Of a stretch of DNA of 11,461 nt, positions 1-6,074 are shown one piece after another. Made by a program: the position numbers and the translations under genes. Each line of letters starts with the position of its first letter. Within the stretch, counting starts at the first letter, position 1. This stretch comes from Chloroflexota bacterium (GTDB taxonomy: Bacteria > Chloroflexota > Dormibacteria > Dormibacterales > Dormibacteraceae): NCBI GenBank assembly GCA_005879675.1, contig VBJE01000033.1:1-11461 (forward strand). The letters run 5' to 3'. The notes beneath the pieces were generated by a model, which worked only from the letters and a program-made list of their open reading frames with translations, made no database searches and had not been told where the DNA came from.

Positions 1-1007
1 GCATCGACCGCGACGGCGACGGCGAGCCGACCGGCATCCTGCGCGAGACGGCGATGTCACTGGTCGAAAAGGAGCTGCCTGCCTGGACGGAGTCGGAGCT
101 CGACGCGGCGTTGGCCGAGGTTCTGGCCGATCTCGCGCGCTTCGGGCTGACGGGCGTGCATGCGATGGACCACGCGGATGGACTGGGTTCGCTGCAGCGC
201 CTTCGCGGGCGCGGGCCCCTGCCCGTCCGCGTCACCTACAACCTCCCGCTCGCCGACCTGCCCCACGCCGAGCGCATCGGCGTCCGCTCGGGTTGGGGTG
301 ATGGCTGGCTGAGGATCTGGGGCGTCAAGGCGTTCCTCGACGGCTCGCTGGGCAGCCGGACGGCGGAGATGCTCGACGGCTCCGGCACGGTCCGGCTGTC
401 GCAAGCCGACCTGTTGGAGATGGTCGAGCGCTGCGCGCGGGCCCAGCTCAACGTGTGCCTGCACGCGATCGGCGACGGCGCCGTGAGGCGCGCGCTGGAC
501 GCGCTCGCGCCGCGAAACAACGCCTGGCGCGGCTGGCGGCCGCGGATCGAGCACGCGCAGTGCGTCTCCGCGAAGGACATGACGCGCATGGGCCGTATGG
601 GGGTCATCGCGTCGATGCAGCCGATCCACGCGGTCGCCGACCGCGAGCTCGCGGACGCCCTGTGGAACGCGGTCACGCCGCAGGCGTACGCCTGGCGTGC
701 GCTCGAGCGCGCGGGCGTGAGGCTCGCGTTCGGGTCCGACGCGCCCGTCGAGACCGCGGACCCGCTCGCCGGCCTGGAGGCGGCCACGACGTGGCGCCGG
801 CAGGCGAAGTGGCACCCCGAGCTCGCGCTCACGCGCGCCTCGGCCCTTCGCGCCTACACCGCGGGAGCGGCGTACGCGGCGGGCATGGAGGATGAGGTCG
901 GCTCGCTGCGTGCCGGCAAGCTGTGCGACATGACCGTCGTCGAGGACGGCCAGGTCGTCGCCACGGTGGCGGGCGGGCGGGTCACGTGGCGGCGAAAGCG
1001 CGCGTGA
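1..1007 (+). CDS. Amidohydrolase family 3 (YtcJ-like) metal-dependent hydrolase, 5'-truncated by window edge
   Basis: The frame is open from base 3, where it reads IDRDGDGEPTGILRETAM, a segment typical of the middle of YtcJ-type proteins, so the true start lies before the window. The ATG at 54 is internal. About 335 residues are visible; family members usually have about 500-550, so the N-terminal third, with the first metal ligands, is missing. Visible landmarks are GVKAFLDGSLGSRTA (near 325-370), LHAIGDGA (459-482), RIEHAQ (about 543-560), SMQPIHA (about 613-633) and FGSDAPVE (729-752), whose Asp is the usual metal/catalytic residue. The C-terminus folds back with AGSLRAGK-like and DMTVVEDG segments, as in this superfamily. 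It probably hydrolyses a C-N bond in an amide or cyclic substrate in the cytoplasm; the substrate cannot be read. Its last 26 bases overlap the 3' end of the convergent HIT gene. Confidence 0.9.
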   Translation, partial: IDRDGDGEPTGILRETAMSLVEKELPAWTESELDAALAEVLADLARFGLTGVHAMDHADGLGSLQRLRGRGPLPVRVTYNLPLADLPHAERIGVRSGWGDGWLRIWGVKAFLDGSLGSRTAEMLDGSGTVRLSQADLLEMVERCARAQLNVCLHAIGDGAVRRALDALAPRNNAWRGWRPRIEHAQCVSAKDMTRMGRMGVIASMQPIHAVADRELADALWNAVTPQAYAWRALERAGVRLAFGSDAPVETADPLAGLEAATTWRRQAKWHPELALTRASALRAYTAGAAYAAGMEDEVGSLRAGKLCDMTVVEDGQVVATVAGGRVTWRRKRA

Positions 1008-1467
1008 GCTTCGCGGCGGTCTGACTCAGCGCCTCGTTGACGATCTTCACGTCGTCGATCACGGCCATGAAGTTGGTGTCGCCGTTCCAGCGCGGGACGA
1101 CGTGAAGGTGAACGTGGTCCGGCACTCCGGCCCCGGCCGCGGTGCCGATGTTGGCGCCGGCGTTGAAGCCGTCCGGCTTCATCGTGGTGCGCAGGACCTG
1201 GAGGGTGCGGCGGAGGGCGCCGAAGAGGTCGCGGCCCTGGTCGTCGTCGAGCTCTTCGAGCGTGGACGTGTGCTTGATGGGCGCGACCAGCGCGTGCCCC
1301 GGGTTGTAGGGAAACTTGTTGAGCATCACGATCGCCCCCTCGGTCCGCCAGACGACGAGCTCCGCGTCCGGGTCGTCCGGATGCTCGATGACGCGGCAGA
1401 AGAGGCAGCCGGGTCGCTGCTCGCCGCCGATGTACTGCATGCGCCACGGCGCCCACAGCCGCTCCAT
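982..1467 (-). CDS. HIT-family protein (Ap4A phosphorylase/hydrolase-like)
   Basis: A 161-residue cytoplasmic protein of the histidine triad superfamily. The triad HVHLHVV (His118, His120, His122) is intact; in this family the middle His carries the nucleotidyl intermediate. The N-terminus MERLWAPWRMQYI and the CLFC pair at 21-24 resemble actinobacterial diadenosine-polyphosphate phosphorylase-type HIT proteins, and NPGHALVAPIKH (55-66) is the usual strand before the triad. The likely role is cleavage of dinucleotide polyphosphates or nucleotide adducts, but the substrate is not certain. The ATG at 1467-1465 is chosen because the conserved RLWAPWR follows directly and a purine-rich AAAGGA lies 9 nt upstream. 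The gene is divergent from the EamA transporter with start codons sharing base 1467, so any promoter must lie inside that gene. It converges on the amidohydrolase. Confidence 0.92.
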   Translation of the reverse strand: MERLWAPWRMQYIGGEQRPGCLFCRVIEHPDDPDAELVVWRTEGAIVMLNKFPYNPGHALVAPIKHTSTLEELDDDQGRDLFGALRRTLQVLRTTMKPDGFNAGANIGTAAGAGVPDHVHLHVVPRWNGDTNFMAVIDDVKIVNEALSQTAAKLTRAFAAT

Positions 1468-2315
1468 TGATCTACGTCCTTTTATTGCTGACGGTCACGG
1501 CCGTCTGGGGCTGGACCTTCGTCCTGGTGAAGGATGCGGTCACACAGTATCCGACGCTGCCATTCCTGCAGATCCGGTTCGCGCTCGCCCTGGTCGTGAT
1601 GGCGGTGGTCGTGCACCGGCTGCCGACGAGGCGCGAGCTGCGGGTCGGCGCGATCGTCGGCGCCGTCCTGGCGGCGGGCTACCTGACCCAGACCGCGGGT
1701 CTGACGATCACCAGTCCCGGCAACGCGGGCCTGATCACCGGGCTGTTCGTGGTCCTCACCCCGCTGCTCAACCGCCTCTTCGGCGCGCCGATCCGCTGGT
1801 GGACGTGGGGGGCGACGCTCGCCTCGCTCGGGGGGCTGGTGCTGCTGACCGGCGGCCCGTCGGGGATGAACGTCGGGGACGCGCTCGTGCTCGCATGCGC
1901 GGTGCTGTTCGCGCTCCACATCGTGCTCCTCGGGCGGTGGTCTCCCGGCACCTCGGCGGCGCCGCTGGCGATGGTGCAGATGGGCATGTGCACGCTGCTC
2001 TTCAGCGCCGGCGGAACGTGGTCGCTGCGGCTGCCGAACGCGGCGGTCTGGTTCGCGATCATCGTCACCGGGCTGTTCGCGTCCGCGTTCGCCTACTTCA
2101 TCCAGACCTGGGTACAGGCCCACATCAGCGCCAACCGGACGGCGTTGATCCTCGCCACCGAGCCGGCGTGGGCGCTGGTGGCCGCGGTCGTCCTGGCGGG
2201 GCAGCGATTCGGCCTCGTGCAGGCGATCGGCGCCGGGCTCGTGCTCGCCGCCATAGTGGGCCACGAAGTCGCGTCCCTAAAATTTGAAGGCCATGGCCAG
2301 CCGTCCCCGCCGTAG
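1467..2315 (+). CDS. EamA (DMT superfamily) transporter
   Basis: A 282-residue integral membrane protein with about ten hydrophobic segments and two EamA repeats, matching the family's usual 280-300 residues. Repeat 1 opens with LTVTAVWGWTFVLVKDA (residues 8-24) and contains TSPGNAGLITGLFVVLTPLL. Repeat 2 ends with the typical segment ANRTALILATEPAWAL followed by a last hydrophobic helix and a short hydrophilic tail. It probably exports or imports a small metabolite or drug; the substrate is unknown. The TTG at 1467 is the only usable start, because an in-frame TGA lies at 1389, no ATG/GTG/TTG occurs between, and the first helix begins at residue 2. No clear Shine-Dalgarno site precedes it. 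It shares one base with the divergent HIT start and overlaps leuS by 23 nt at its 3' end. The stop codon is TAG. Confidence 0.9.
   Translation: MIYVLLLLTVTAVWGWTFVLVKDAVTQYPTLPFLQIRFALALVVMAVVVHRLPTRRELRVGAIVGAVLAAGYLTQTAGLTITSPGNAGLITGLFVVLTPLLNRLFGAPIRWWTWGATLASLGGLVLLTGGPSGMNVGDALVLACAVLFALHIVLLGRWSPGTSAAPLAMVQMGMCTLLFSAGGTWSLRLPNAAVWFAIIVTGLFASAFAYFIQTWVQAHISANRTALILATEPAWALVAAVVLAGQRFGLVQAIGAGLVLAAIVGHEVASLKFEGHGQPSPP
1477..1482 (-). promoter_or_regulatory. Ribosome binding site of the HIT gene
   Basis: On the minus strand AAAGGA precedes the ATG at 1467 with a 9-nt spacer. It lies inside the coding sequence of the divergent EamA gene. It is one of the few Shine-Dalgarno-like sites in this window and supports the chosen HIT start. 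Confidence 0.5.
2278..2283 (+). promoter_or_regulatory. Probable -10 element of leuS (leaderless start)
   Basis: TAAAAT, five of six matches to TATAAT, sits inside the 3' end of the EamA gene and ends 9 nt before the leuS ATG at 2293. A start site 7-8 nt after the box would place the mRNA 5' end at or next to the ATG. This favours ATG 2293 over the in-frame TTG 2284, which directly follows the box. No good -35 is seen. An AAGG at 2287-2290 lies too close (2 nt) to act as a normal ribosome binding site. Confidence 0.5.
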
Positions 2316-4749
2316 CGCCTTCGTTTCCCAGGAGATCGAGCCGAAGTGGCAGAAGGTCTGGGCCGAGCGCGGGGTCATGAAGGCATCGGACAGCTCGCCG
2401 AAACCGAAGTACTACGACCTCGTCATGTACCCGTACCCGTCAGGCGACCTGACCGTCGGTCACGCGCGCAACTACGTGATGGGCGACGTGCTCGCGCGTA
2501 TGAAGCGGATGCAGGGTTTCGAGGTCCTGCATCCGTTCGGATGGGACGCGTTCGGCCTGCCCGCGGAGAACGCGGCCATGAAGCGGGGCGGCGGCCTCCA
2601 TCCGGCGAAGTGGACGCGCGACAACATTGCCAAGGCCACTCGCGAGCTGAAGATGATGGGCATCCTCTACGACTGGGACCGCGAGGTCACCAGCAGCGAG
2701 CCCGACTACTACCGCTGGACGCAGTGGCTCTTCCTCTTGATGTACGAGCGCGGCCTGGCTTACCGGGCGATGGCGCCGGTCAACTGGTGTCCCGTCGACA
2801 AGACGGTGCTCGCCAACGAGCAGGTGATCAACGGCCGCTGCTGGCGGCACCCCGACGTCGAGGTCGAAAAGCGCGACCTCGAGCAGTGGTTCTTGAAGAT
2901 CACGGACTACGCCGATCGCCTGCTGGATGACCTGGCGCTGCTCGACAAATGGCCGCAGAAGGTGCGCGTCATGCAGACGAACTGGATCGGCCGGAGCATG
3001 GGCGCGGAGGCCGACTTCGCGGTCGACGGAATGCCCGGCGATTCGATCCGCATCTACACGACGCGGCCGGACACGCTCTTCGGTGCGACCTTCATGGTGC
3101 TTGCGCCCGAGCATCCTCTGGTCGAGCGCGTGACATCCGAGAAGCATCGCGCGCGCGTGCGCGAGTACGTGGAGAAGGCGCGTAAGGAAACCGAGATCGA
3201 GCGCCTGTCGACCGAGCGCGAGAAGACCGGGGTCGCCACCGGCGGCTTTGCGATCAACCCTGTGAACGGAGAGAAAATCCCGATCTGGGTCGCCGACTAC
3301 GTCCTGGTGACTTATGGCACGGGCGCGATCATGGCCGTGCCCGCCCACGACGAACGCGACTTCGAGTTCGCGCAGCGCTATGACCTGCCGATTCGCCAGG
3401 TCATCGCGCCGCCGAGCGGCCCGCAGGTACGGCTCCGCGAGGCTTACGTGGGGCCGGGCACGATGGTCAACAGCGGCGAGTTCAACGGTCTCGACTCCGC
3501 GATCGCGTTCGAGCGGATCTGCGACTCGCTCGAGGCAAAGGGTGTTGGCAAACGGGCGGTCAAGTACCGTCTGCGGGACTGGTTGATCTCGCGCCAGCGC
3601 TACTGGGGCGCGCCGATCCCGGTCGTGTACTGCCCGACGGACGGCATCGTGCCGGTGCCGCGGGAGGACCTGCCGGTGCTTTTGCCCGAGGAGTACAGGC
3701 CGCTGCCCGAGGTCGAGTCGTTCTGGAAGACGACGTGCCCCAAGTGCGGCGGTCCTGCCCGGCGAGAAACCGACACCATGGACACCTTCATCGATTCCTC
3801 GTGGTACTTCCTGCGCTACGCCAGCCCGCATGACAATGCCGAGCCATTCGACTCGGAGCTCGCAAATCACTGGATGCCGGTCGACCAGTACACGGGCGGG
3901 GTCGAGCACGCGATCCTGCACCTGCTCTACTCGCGCTTCTTCATCAAGGTGCTGTACGACGCGGGCCTGCTCGCCGTCACCGAGCCCTTCGTGCGCCTGT
4001 TCAACCAGGGGATGGTCAAGCGCTTCGGCCAGGTGATGTCGAAGTCGGCGGGCAACGGGGTCTCGATCGACGAGCTGGCCGGCGCGCAGGGCGCCGACGC
4101 CGGCCGCATCTACGAGATGTTCATAGGCCCGCCGGAAGAGGACGTCGAGTGGACGGATGCGGGCCTGAACGGCGTCGTCAAGTTCCTGCAGCGCGTGTGG
4201 CGATTGGTGCTCGAGGCGCAGTCGATCGCGGCCGAGGCGGGGCAGGCCGGCGCGACGGTTGATGCCTCAGGGCTCCGGCGCAAGGTCGCGCAGACGGTGG
4301 GCAAGGTGACCGAGCACTTCGACGAGTTGCGGTTCAACACCGCGGTGGCGTTCTTGATGGAGCTGGCAAACGCGATGCAGGACTACTTGCGCAGCGGCGG
4401 CGCCCGTGATGCCGAGTGGGATGAGCACGTGCGCACGCTGGTGAAGCTGCTGAACCCGCTTGCGCCTCACCTTGGCGAGGAGATGTGGGAGCGGCTGGGC
4501 GAGAAAGGAATGCTCGCGGATGCGTCGTGGCCGGCGTTCGACGCTGCGCTGGCCGCGGAACCCAAGGTCGTGCTCGTGGTCCAGGTCGCGGGCAAGCTGC
4601 GCGACCGGCTCGAGGTCGACGCTGGGCTGCCGGAGGCCGAGGCGGTCAGGCTGGCCCTGGCGAGCGACAAGGTGCGGGCGGCGCTGGACGGCCGCGGGCC
4701 CTCGAAGGTGGTCTACGTCCCCGACCGGCTGATCAACCTGGTGCCTTAA
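2293..4749 (+). CDS. leuS: Leucine--tRNA ligase
   Basis: Class Ia aminoacyl-tRNA synthetase that charges tRNA-Leu, with proofreading; 818 residues from ATG 2293, normal for bacterial LeuRS. Order: catalytic entry PYPSGDL-TVGH (HIGH motif at 54-57, first His replaced by Thr), GWDAFGLPAENAAMK, then the CP1 editing domain at roughly 230-410 with TTRPDTLFG (255-263) and AVPAHDERD (Asp352 matches the conserved editing Asp). A second catalytic half follows with RDWLISRQRYWGAPIP, a CPKCGG knuckle and DTFIDSSWYF. The signature loop is VMSKS (581-585), and the C-terminus has an anticodon-binding and small terminal domain. The leucine-specific insertion before KMSKS is absent, as in the Bacillus form; Val instead of Lys at the first KMSKS position occurs in Thermus LeuRS. 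An in-frame TTG at 2284 is an alternative start. The gene overlaps EamA by 23 nt. Confidence 0.97.
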   Translation: MASRPRRSAFVSQEIEPKWQKVWAERGVMKASDSSPKPKYYDLVMYPYPSGDLTVGHARNYVMGDVLARMKRMQGFEVLHPFGWDAFGLPAENAAMKRGGGLHPAKWTRDNIAKATRELKMMGILYDWDREVTSSEPDYYRWTQWLFLLMYERGLAYRAMAPVNWCPVDKTVLANEQVINGRCWRHPDVEVEKRDLEQWFLKITDYADRLLDDLALLDKWPQKVRVMQTNWIGRSMGAEADFAVDGMPGDSIRIYTTRPDTLFGATFMVLAPEHPLVERVTSEKHRARVREYVEKARKETEIERLSTEREKTGVATGGFAINPVNGEKIPIWVADYVLVTYGTGAIMAVPAHDERDFEFAQRYDLPIRQVIAPPSGPQVRLREAYVGPGTMVNSGEFNGLDSAIAFERICDSLEAKGVGKRAVKYRLRDWLISRQRYWGAPIPVVYCPTDGIVPVPREDLPVLLPEEYRPLPEVESFWKTTCPKCGGPARRETDTMDTFIDSSWYFLRYASPHDNAEPFDSELANHWMPVDQYTGGVEHAILHLLYSRFFIKVLYDAGLLAVTEPFVRLFNQGMVKRFGQVMSKSAGNGVSIDELAGAQGADAGRIYEMFIGPPEEDVEWTDAGLNGVVKFLQRVWRLVLEAQSIAAEAGQAGATVDASGLRRKVAQTVGKVTEHFDELRFNTAVAFLMELANAMQDYLRSGGARDAEWDEHVRTLVKLLNPLAPHLGEEMWERLGEKGMLADASWPAFDAALAAEPKVVLVVQVAGKLRDRLEVDAGLPEAEAVRLALASDKVRAALDGRGPSKVVYVPDRLINLVP

Positions 4750-4858
4750 CAGCCAGGGTTGACTCGGGCCGCGGGTCGGGCCCTACGCTTTCCCGCGATC
4801 TACCCCCAGGGTGGGTGGGGGGTTAGTGGGTGGGAAGGGGACCGGTAGAGGGCCGCGG
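4750..4858 (+). other. Intergenic gap between convergent leuS and lipoprotein genes
   Basis: This 109-nt gap holds the 3' flanks of two convergent genes. Two weak GC-only hairpins can be drawn: GGGCC/GGCCC at 4766-4783 and ACCCCC/GGGGGT at 4802-4823. Neither is followed by a T-run, so no classical intrinsic terminator is visible. The second half is a dense G-tract array, listed separately. A TTGACT...TACGCT pair (4759-4764, 4784-4789) looks like a promoter, but its 19-nt spacer is long and no gene follows on that strand. Confidence 0.5.
4809..4840 (+). other. Putative G-quadruplex motif (six G-tracts)
   Basis: Tracts of G3, G3, G6, G3, G3 and G4 are separated by loops of 1, 1, 5, 1 and 2 nt on the + strand, well within the usual G3+N1-7 definition. 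The motif lies 59 nt past the leuS stop, so it would be in the leuS mRNA 3' region, while the lipoprotein transcript would carry the C-rich complement. It might serve as a terminator or roadblock; that is inference. Confidence 0.6.
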
Positions 4859-5281
4859 CTACTGCTGCGGGGCCGGTACGCGGATGCCGTTGTCGAACAC
4901 GTAGTTGGCGACCAGGTTGTCGCCCGCTTTGACCTGCAGGGTGAGCGGCCCGCTGATGTATCGCATGTAGGTGTTGAACTTCACGGTGCATCGACCCGCC
5001 GGCAACTGAATCGAGTAGTGGCCGTTGCTGTCCGTGGTGGTACTCAGAACCCTCTGGGCTGTGGTCTGGTCGCACGTGTAGCTCAGCTCCATCTTCGGCA
5101 CCGGCCGCCCCGCGCAGGTCGTGCCCGGTTGCTCGACCGGCGCGCAAGGAACCGATAACACCGTCCCGCTCACGGTGCCCATGCTCGAGGTGGGGGTCGG
5201 CGACGGGCGGTCGCCCGGGAAGGCGTACGCGCCGCAGGCAGCGGTCACCAGGCACAGGGCGCCGAGAAGCGCTGGTCTCAT
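4859..5281 (-). CDS. Small secreted lipoprotein with carboxypeptidase-regulatory-like (Ig-type) fold
   Basis: The protein has 140 residues from ATG 5281. Arg2 and a short hydrophobic stretch lead to LVTAAC, a lipobox-like site with Cys16 as the candidate lipidated residue (Thr at -3 is not the commonest choice). A Pro/Ser/Thr-rich linker (24-33) follows. The rest reads as one beta-sandwich: GTVSGTVLSVPC, then STTTDSNGHYSIQLPAGRCTV (79-99), a pattern typical of carboxypeptidase-regulatory/prealbumin-like domains, then LTLQVKAGDNLVANYVFD. Cys46, 56, 70 and 98 could form two disulfides, fitting an extracytoplasmic location. Function is unknown; such domains often bind or display on the cell surface. 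In-frame GTG codons at 5284 and 5317 are alternative starts; 5281 gives the most normal signal peptide. The gene is divergent from tRNA-Gln and converges on leuS. The stop codon is TAG. Confidence 0.8.
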   Translation of the reverse strand: MRPALLGALCLVTAACGAYAFPGDRPSPTPTSSMGTVSGTVLSVPCAPVEQPGTTCAGRPVPKMELSYTCDQTTAQRVLSTTTDSNGHYSIQLPAGRCTVKFNTYMRYISGPLTLQVKAGDNLVANYVFDNGIRVPAPQQ

Positions 5282-5350
5282 CACCAGATTGAACGCCTGA
5301 AGCCGGTTTGAGGTCACGCCGGGGCGGGGATCAAGCTCGGGGCCGCGCGC

Positions 5351-5356
5351 TAGTGT
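5351..5356 (+). promoter_or_regulatory. Probable -10 element of tRNA-Gln
   Basis: TAGTGT fits the TAnnnT pattern and ends 11 nt before the mature tRNA 5' end, leaving room for a short 5' leader of about 5 nt to be removed by RNase P. No convincing -35 box is seen upstream. The box overlaps a CTAG palindrome. Confidence 0.4.
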
Positions 5357-5367
5357 TGACTCGTTTT

Positions 5368-5441
5368 TGCCCGGTGGCCAAGTGGTAAGGCAGAGGACTT
5401 TGGATCCTCGACCGAAGGTTCGAATCCTTCCCGGGCAGCCA
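5368..5441 (+). tRNA. tRNA-Gln (anticodon TTG), CCA encoded
   Basis: All arms fold. The acceptor TGCCCGG (5368-5374) pairs with CCGGGCA (5431-5437), followed by discriminator G5438 and an encoded CCA. The D arm is GCC...GGC around AAGTGGTAA. The anticodon stem GAGGA/TCCTC encloses the loop CTTTGGA, giving anticodon TTG, which reads CAA (Gln). The T arm GAAGG/CCTTC encloses TTCGAAT. The acceptor begins with U1 opposite A72, a weak first pair that GlnRS-type recognition favours. It stands alone between a lipoprotein gene and comEA. Confidence 0.97.
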
Positions 5442-5488
5442 AGCTTCGCGCCTTAACAGGCACAGTTTTCGCGCCGTCTTCCCGCCCC

Positions 5489-5494
5489 TAGCCT
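5489..5494 (+). promoter_or_regulatory. Probable -10 element of comEA (leaderless start)
   Basis: TAGCCT (TAnnnT pattern) ends 7 nt before the comEA ATG at 5502, so the expected start site falls at or next to the ATG. No Shine-Dalgarno site lies between, which fits a leaderless mRNA. An 8-nt direct repeat, TTCGCGCC, lies upstream at 5445-5452 and 5468-5475; the second copy overlaps the -35 position. Confidence 0.45.
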
Positions 5495-5501
5495 CGATGC
5501 C

Positions 5502-6074
5502 ATGCGCCTCCCTCTTCGGTTCGTCCCCGGCTCGAAGCGCCTCCTGCTGCTTGCCGCCCCGGTCACCCTGGCGATCGCGATCGTGGTCGCGGCGTACCTG
5601 TACCGGTCCTTCGCGCCGGCCGCATCGTCCGCTCCGCCTGTCCGGGATCCCGTGCTCCAGGTCCCCGCCGATCCGGGCCTCCTGGTCCACGTGATCGGGG
5701 CGGTCGAGAACCCCGGCCTCTACCGCCTGCCACGCGGGGATCGCGTCTTCGATGCCATCGCCGCCGCGGGCGGCCTGAGCGCGGACGCCGACACGTCGAA
5801 GCTTCCCGACCTCGCCGGGCGGCTGCGGGACGGCGAGCAGGTCAAGGTGGCGTTCGCCAAGACCTCGTCGGGAACGGTGATCGTGCGCGTCAACCTGAAC
5901 CAGGCGACCCTCGAAGAGCTCGAGTCCCTGCCCGGATTCAGTCTGTCTTTCGCGCACGAGTGCATCGACTACCGGACCAACTTCGGCGGCTTCCAGAACA
6001 CGCGCGAGCTCGTCGACGTGTTGGGGATGAGCGAAGCCGAATACGTAGTCGCCCGGCGGTACCTGACGCTGTGA
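5502..6074 (+). CDS. comEA: ComEA, DNA-binding competence receptor
   Basis: A 190-residue membrane-anchored protein expected to bind incoming DNA outside the membrane and pass it to ComEC. Residues 13-35 form one transmembrane anchor after a basic N-terminus (R2, R6, K12, R13). A Pro/Ala linker follows. An SLBB domain spans about 61-116 (VHVIGAVENPGLYRLPRGDRV, then AAAGG). The C-terminal double helix-hairpin-helix region spans 129-190, opening with VRVNLNQATLEELESLPG. In typical ComEA the hairpins read GIG; here they read GFS (145-147) and GMS (175-177), so the phosphate-contacting glycine pattern is weakened. Length and domain order are normal for Gram-positive-type ComEA. The stop TGA overlaps the comEC GTG by 4 nt, so the two genes are translationally coupled. 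Confidence 0.93.
   Translation: MRLPLRFVPGSKRLLLLAAPVTLAIAIVVAAYLYRSFAPAASSAPPVRDPVLQVPADPGLLVHVIGAVENPGLYRLPRGDRVFDAIAAAGGLSADADTSKLPDLAGRLRDGEQVKVAFAKTSSGTVIVRVNLNQATLEELESLPGFSLSFAHECIDYRTNFGGFQNTRELVDVLGMSEAEYVVARRYLTL

Noticed and set aside
57..815. Long minus-strand open frame opposite the amidohydrolase (and similar ones opposite leuS, EamA and comEC)
   Set aside because: Arg/Pro/Gly-rich low-complexity translations with no recognisable motif. They are expected antisense shadows in high-GC DNA and lie opposite well-supported genes.
4759..4789. TTGACT...TACGCT promoter-like pair after leuS
   Set aside because: The 19-nt spacer is unfavourable and there is no plus-strand gene before the tRNA, which has its own -10 candidate. 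An antisense RNA cannot be excluded but nothing else supports it.
4743..5459. Short repeats GCCTTAACAG (4743, 5450) and GTTGACTCG (4758, 5355) shared by two intergenic regions
   Set aside because: Matches of 9-10 nt are expected dozens of times by chance in a window of this length. Their order and relation to genes differ between the two sites.
5960..6070. Extension of comEC upstream to an ATG at 5960
   Set aside because: The extra residues overlap the comEA HhH coding region, look like an out-of-frame translation, and would push the first membrane helix far from the start. GTG 6071 gives a standard 4-nt overlap.
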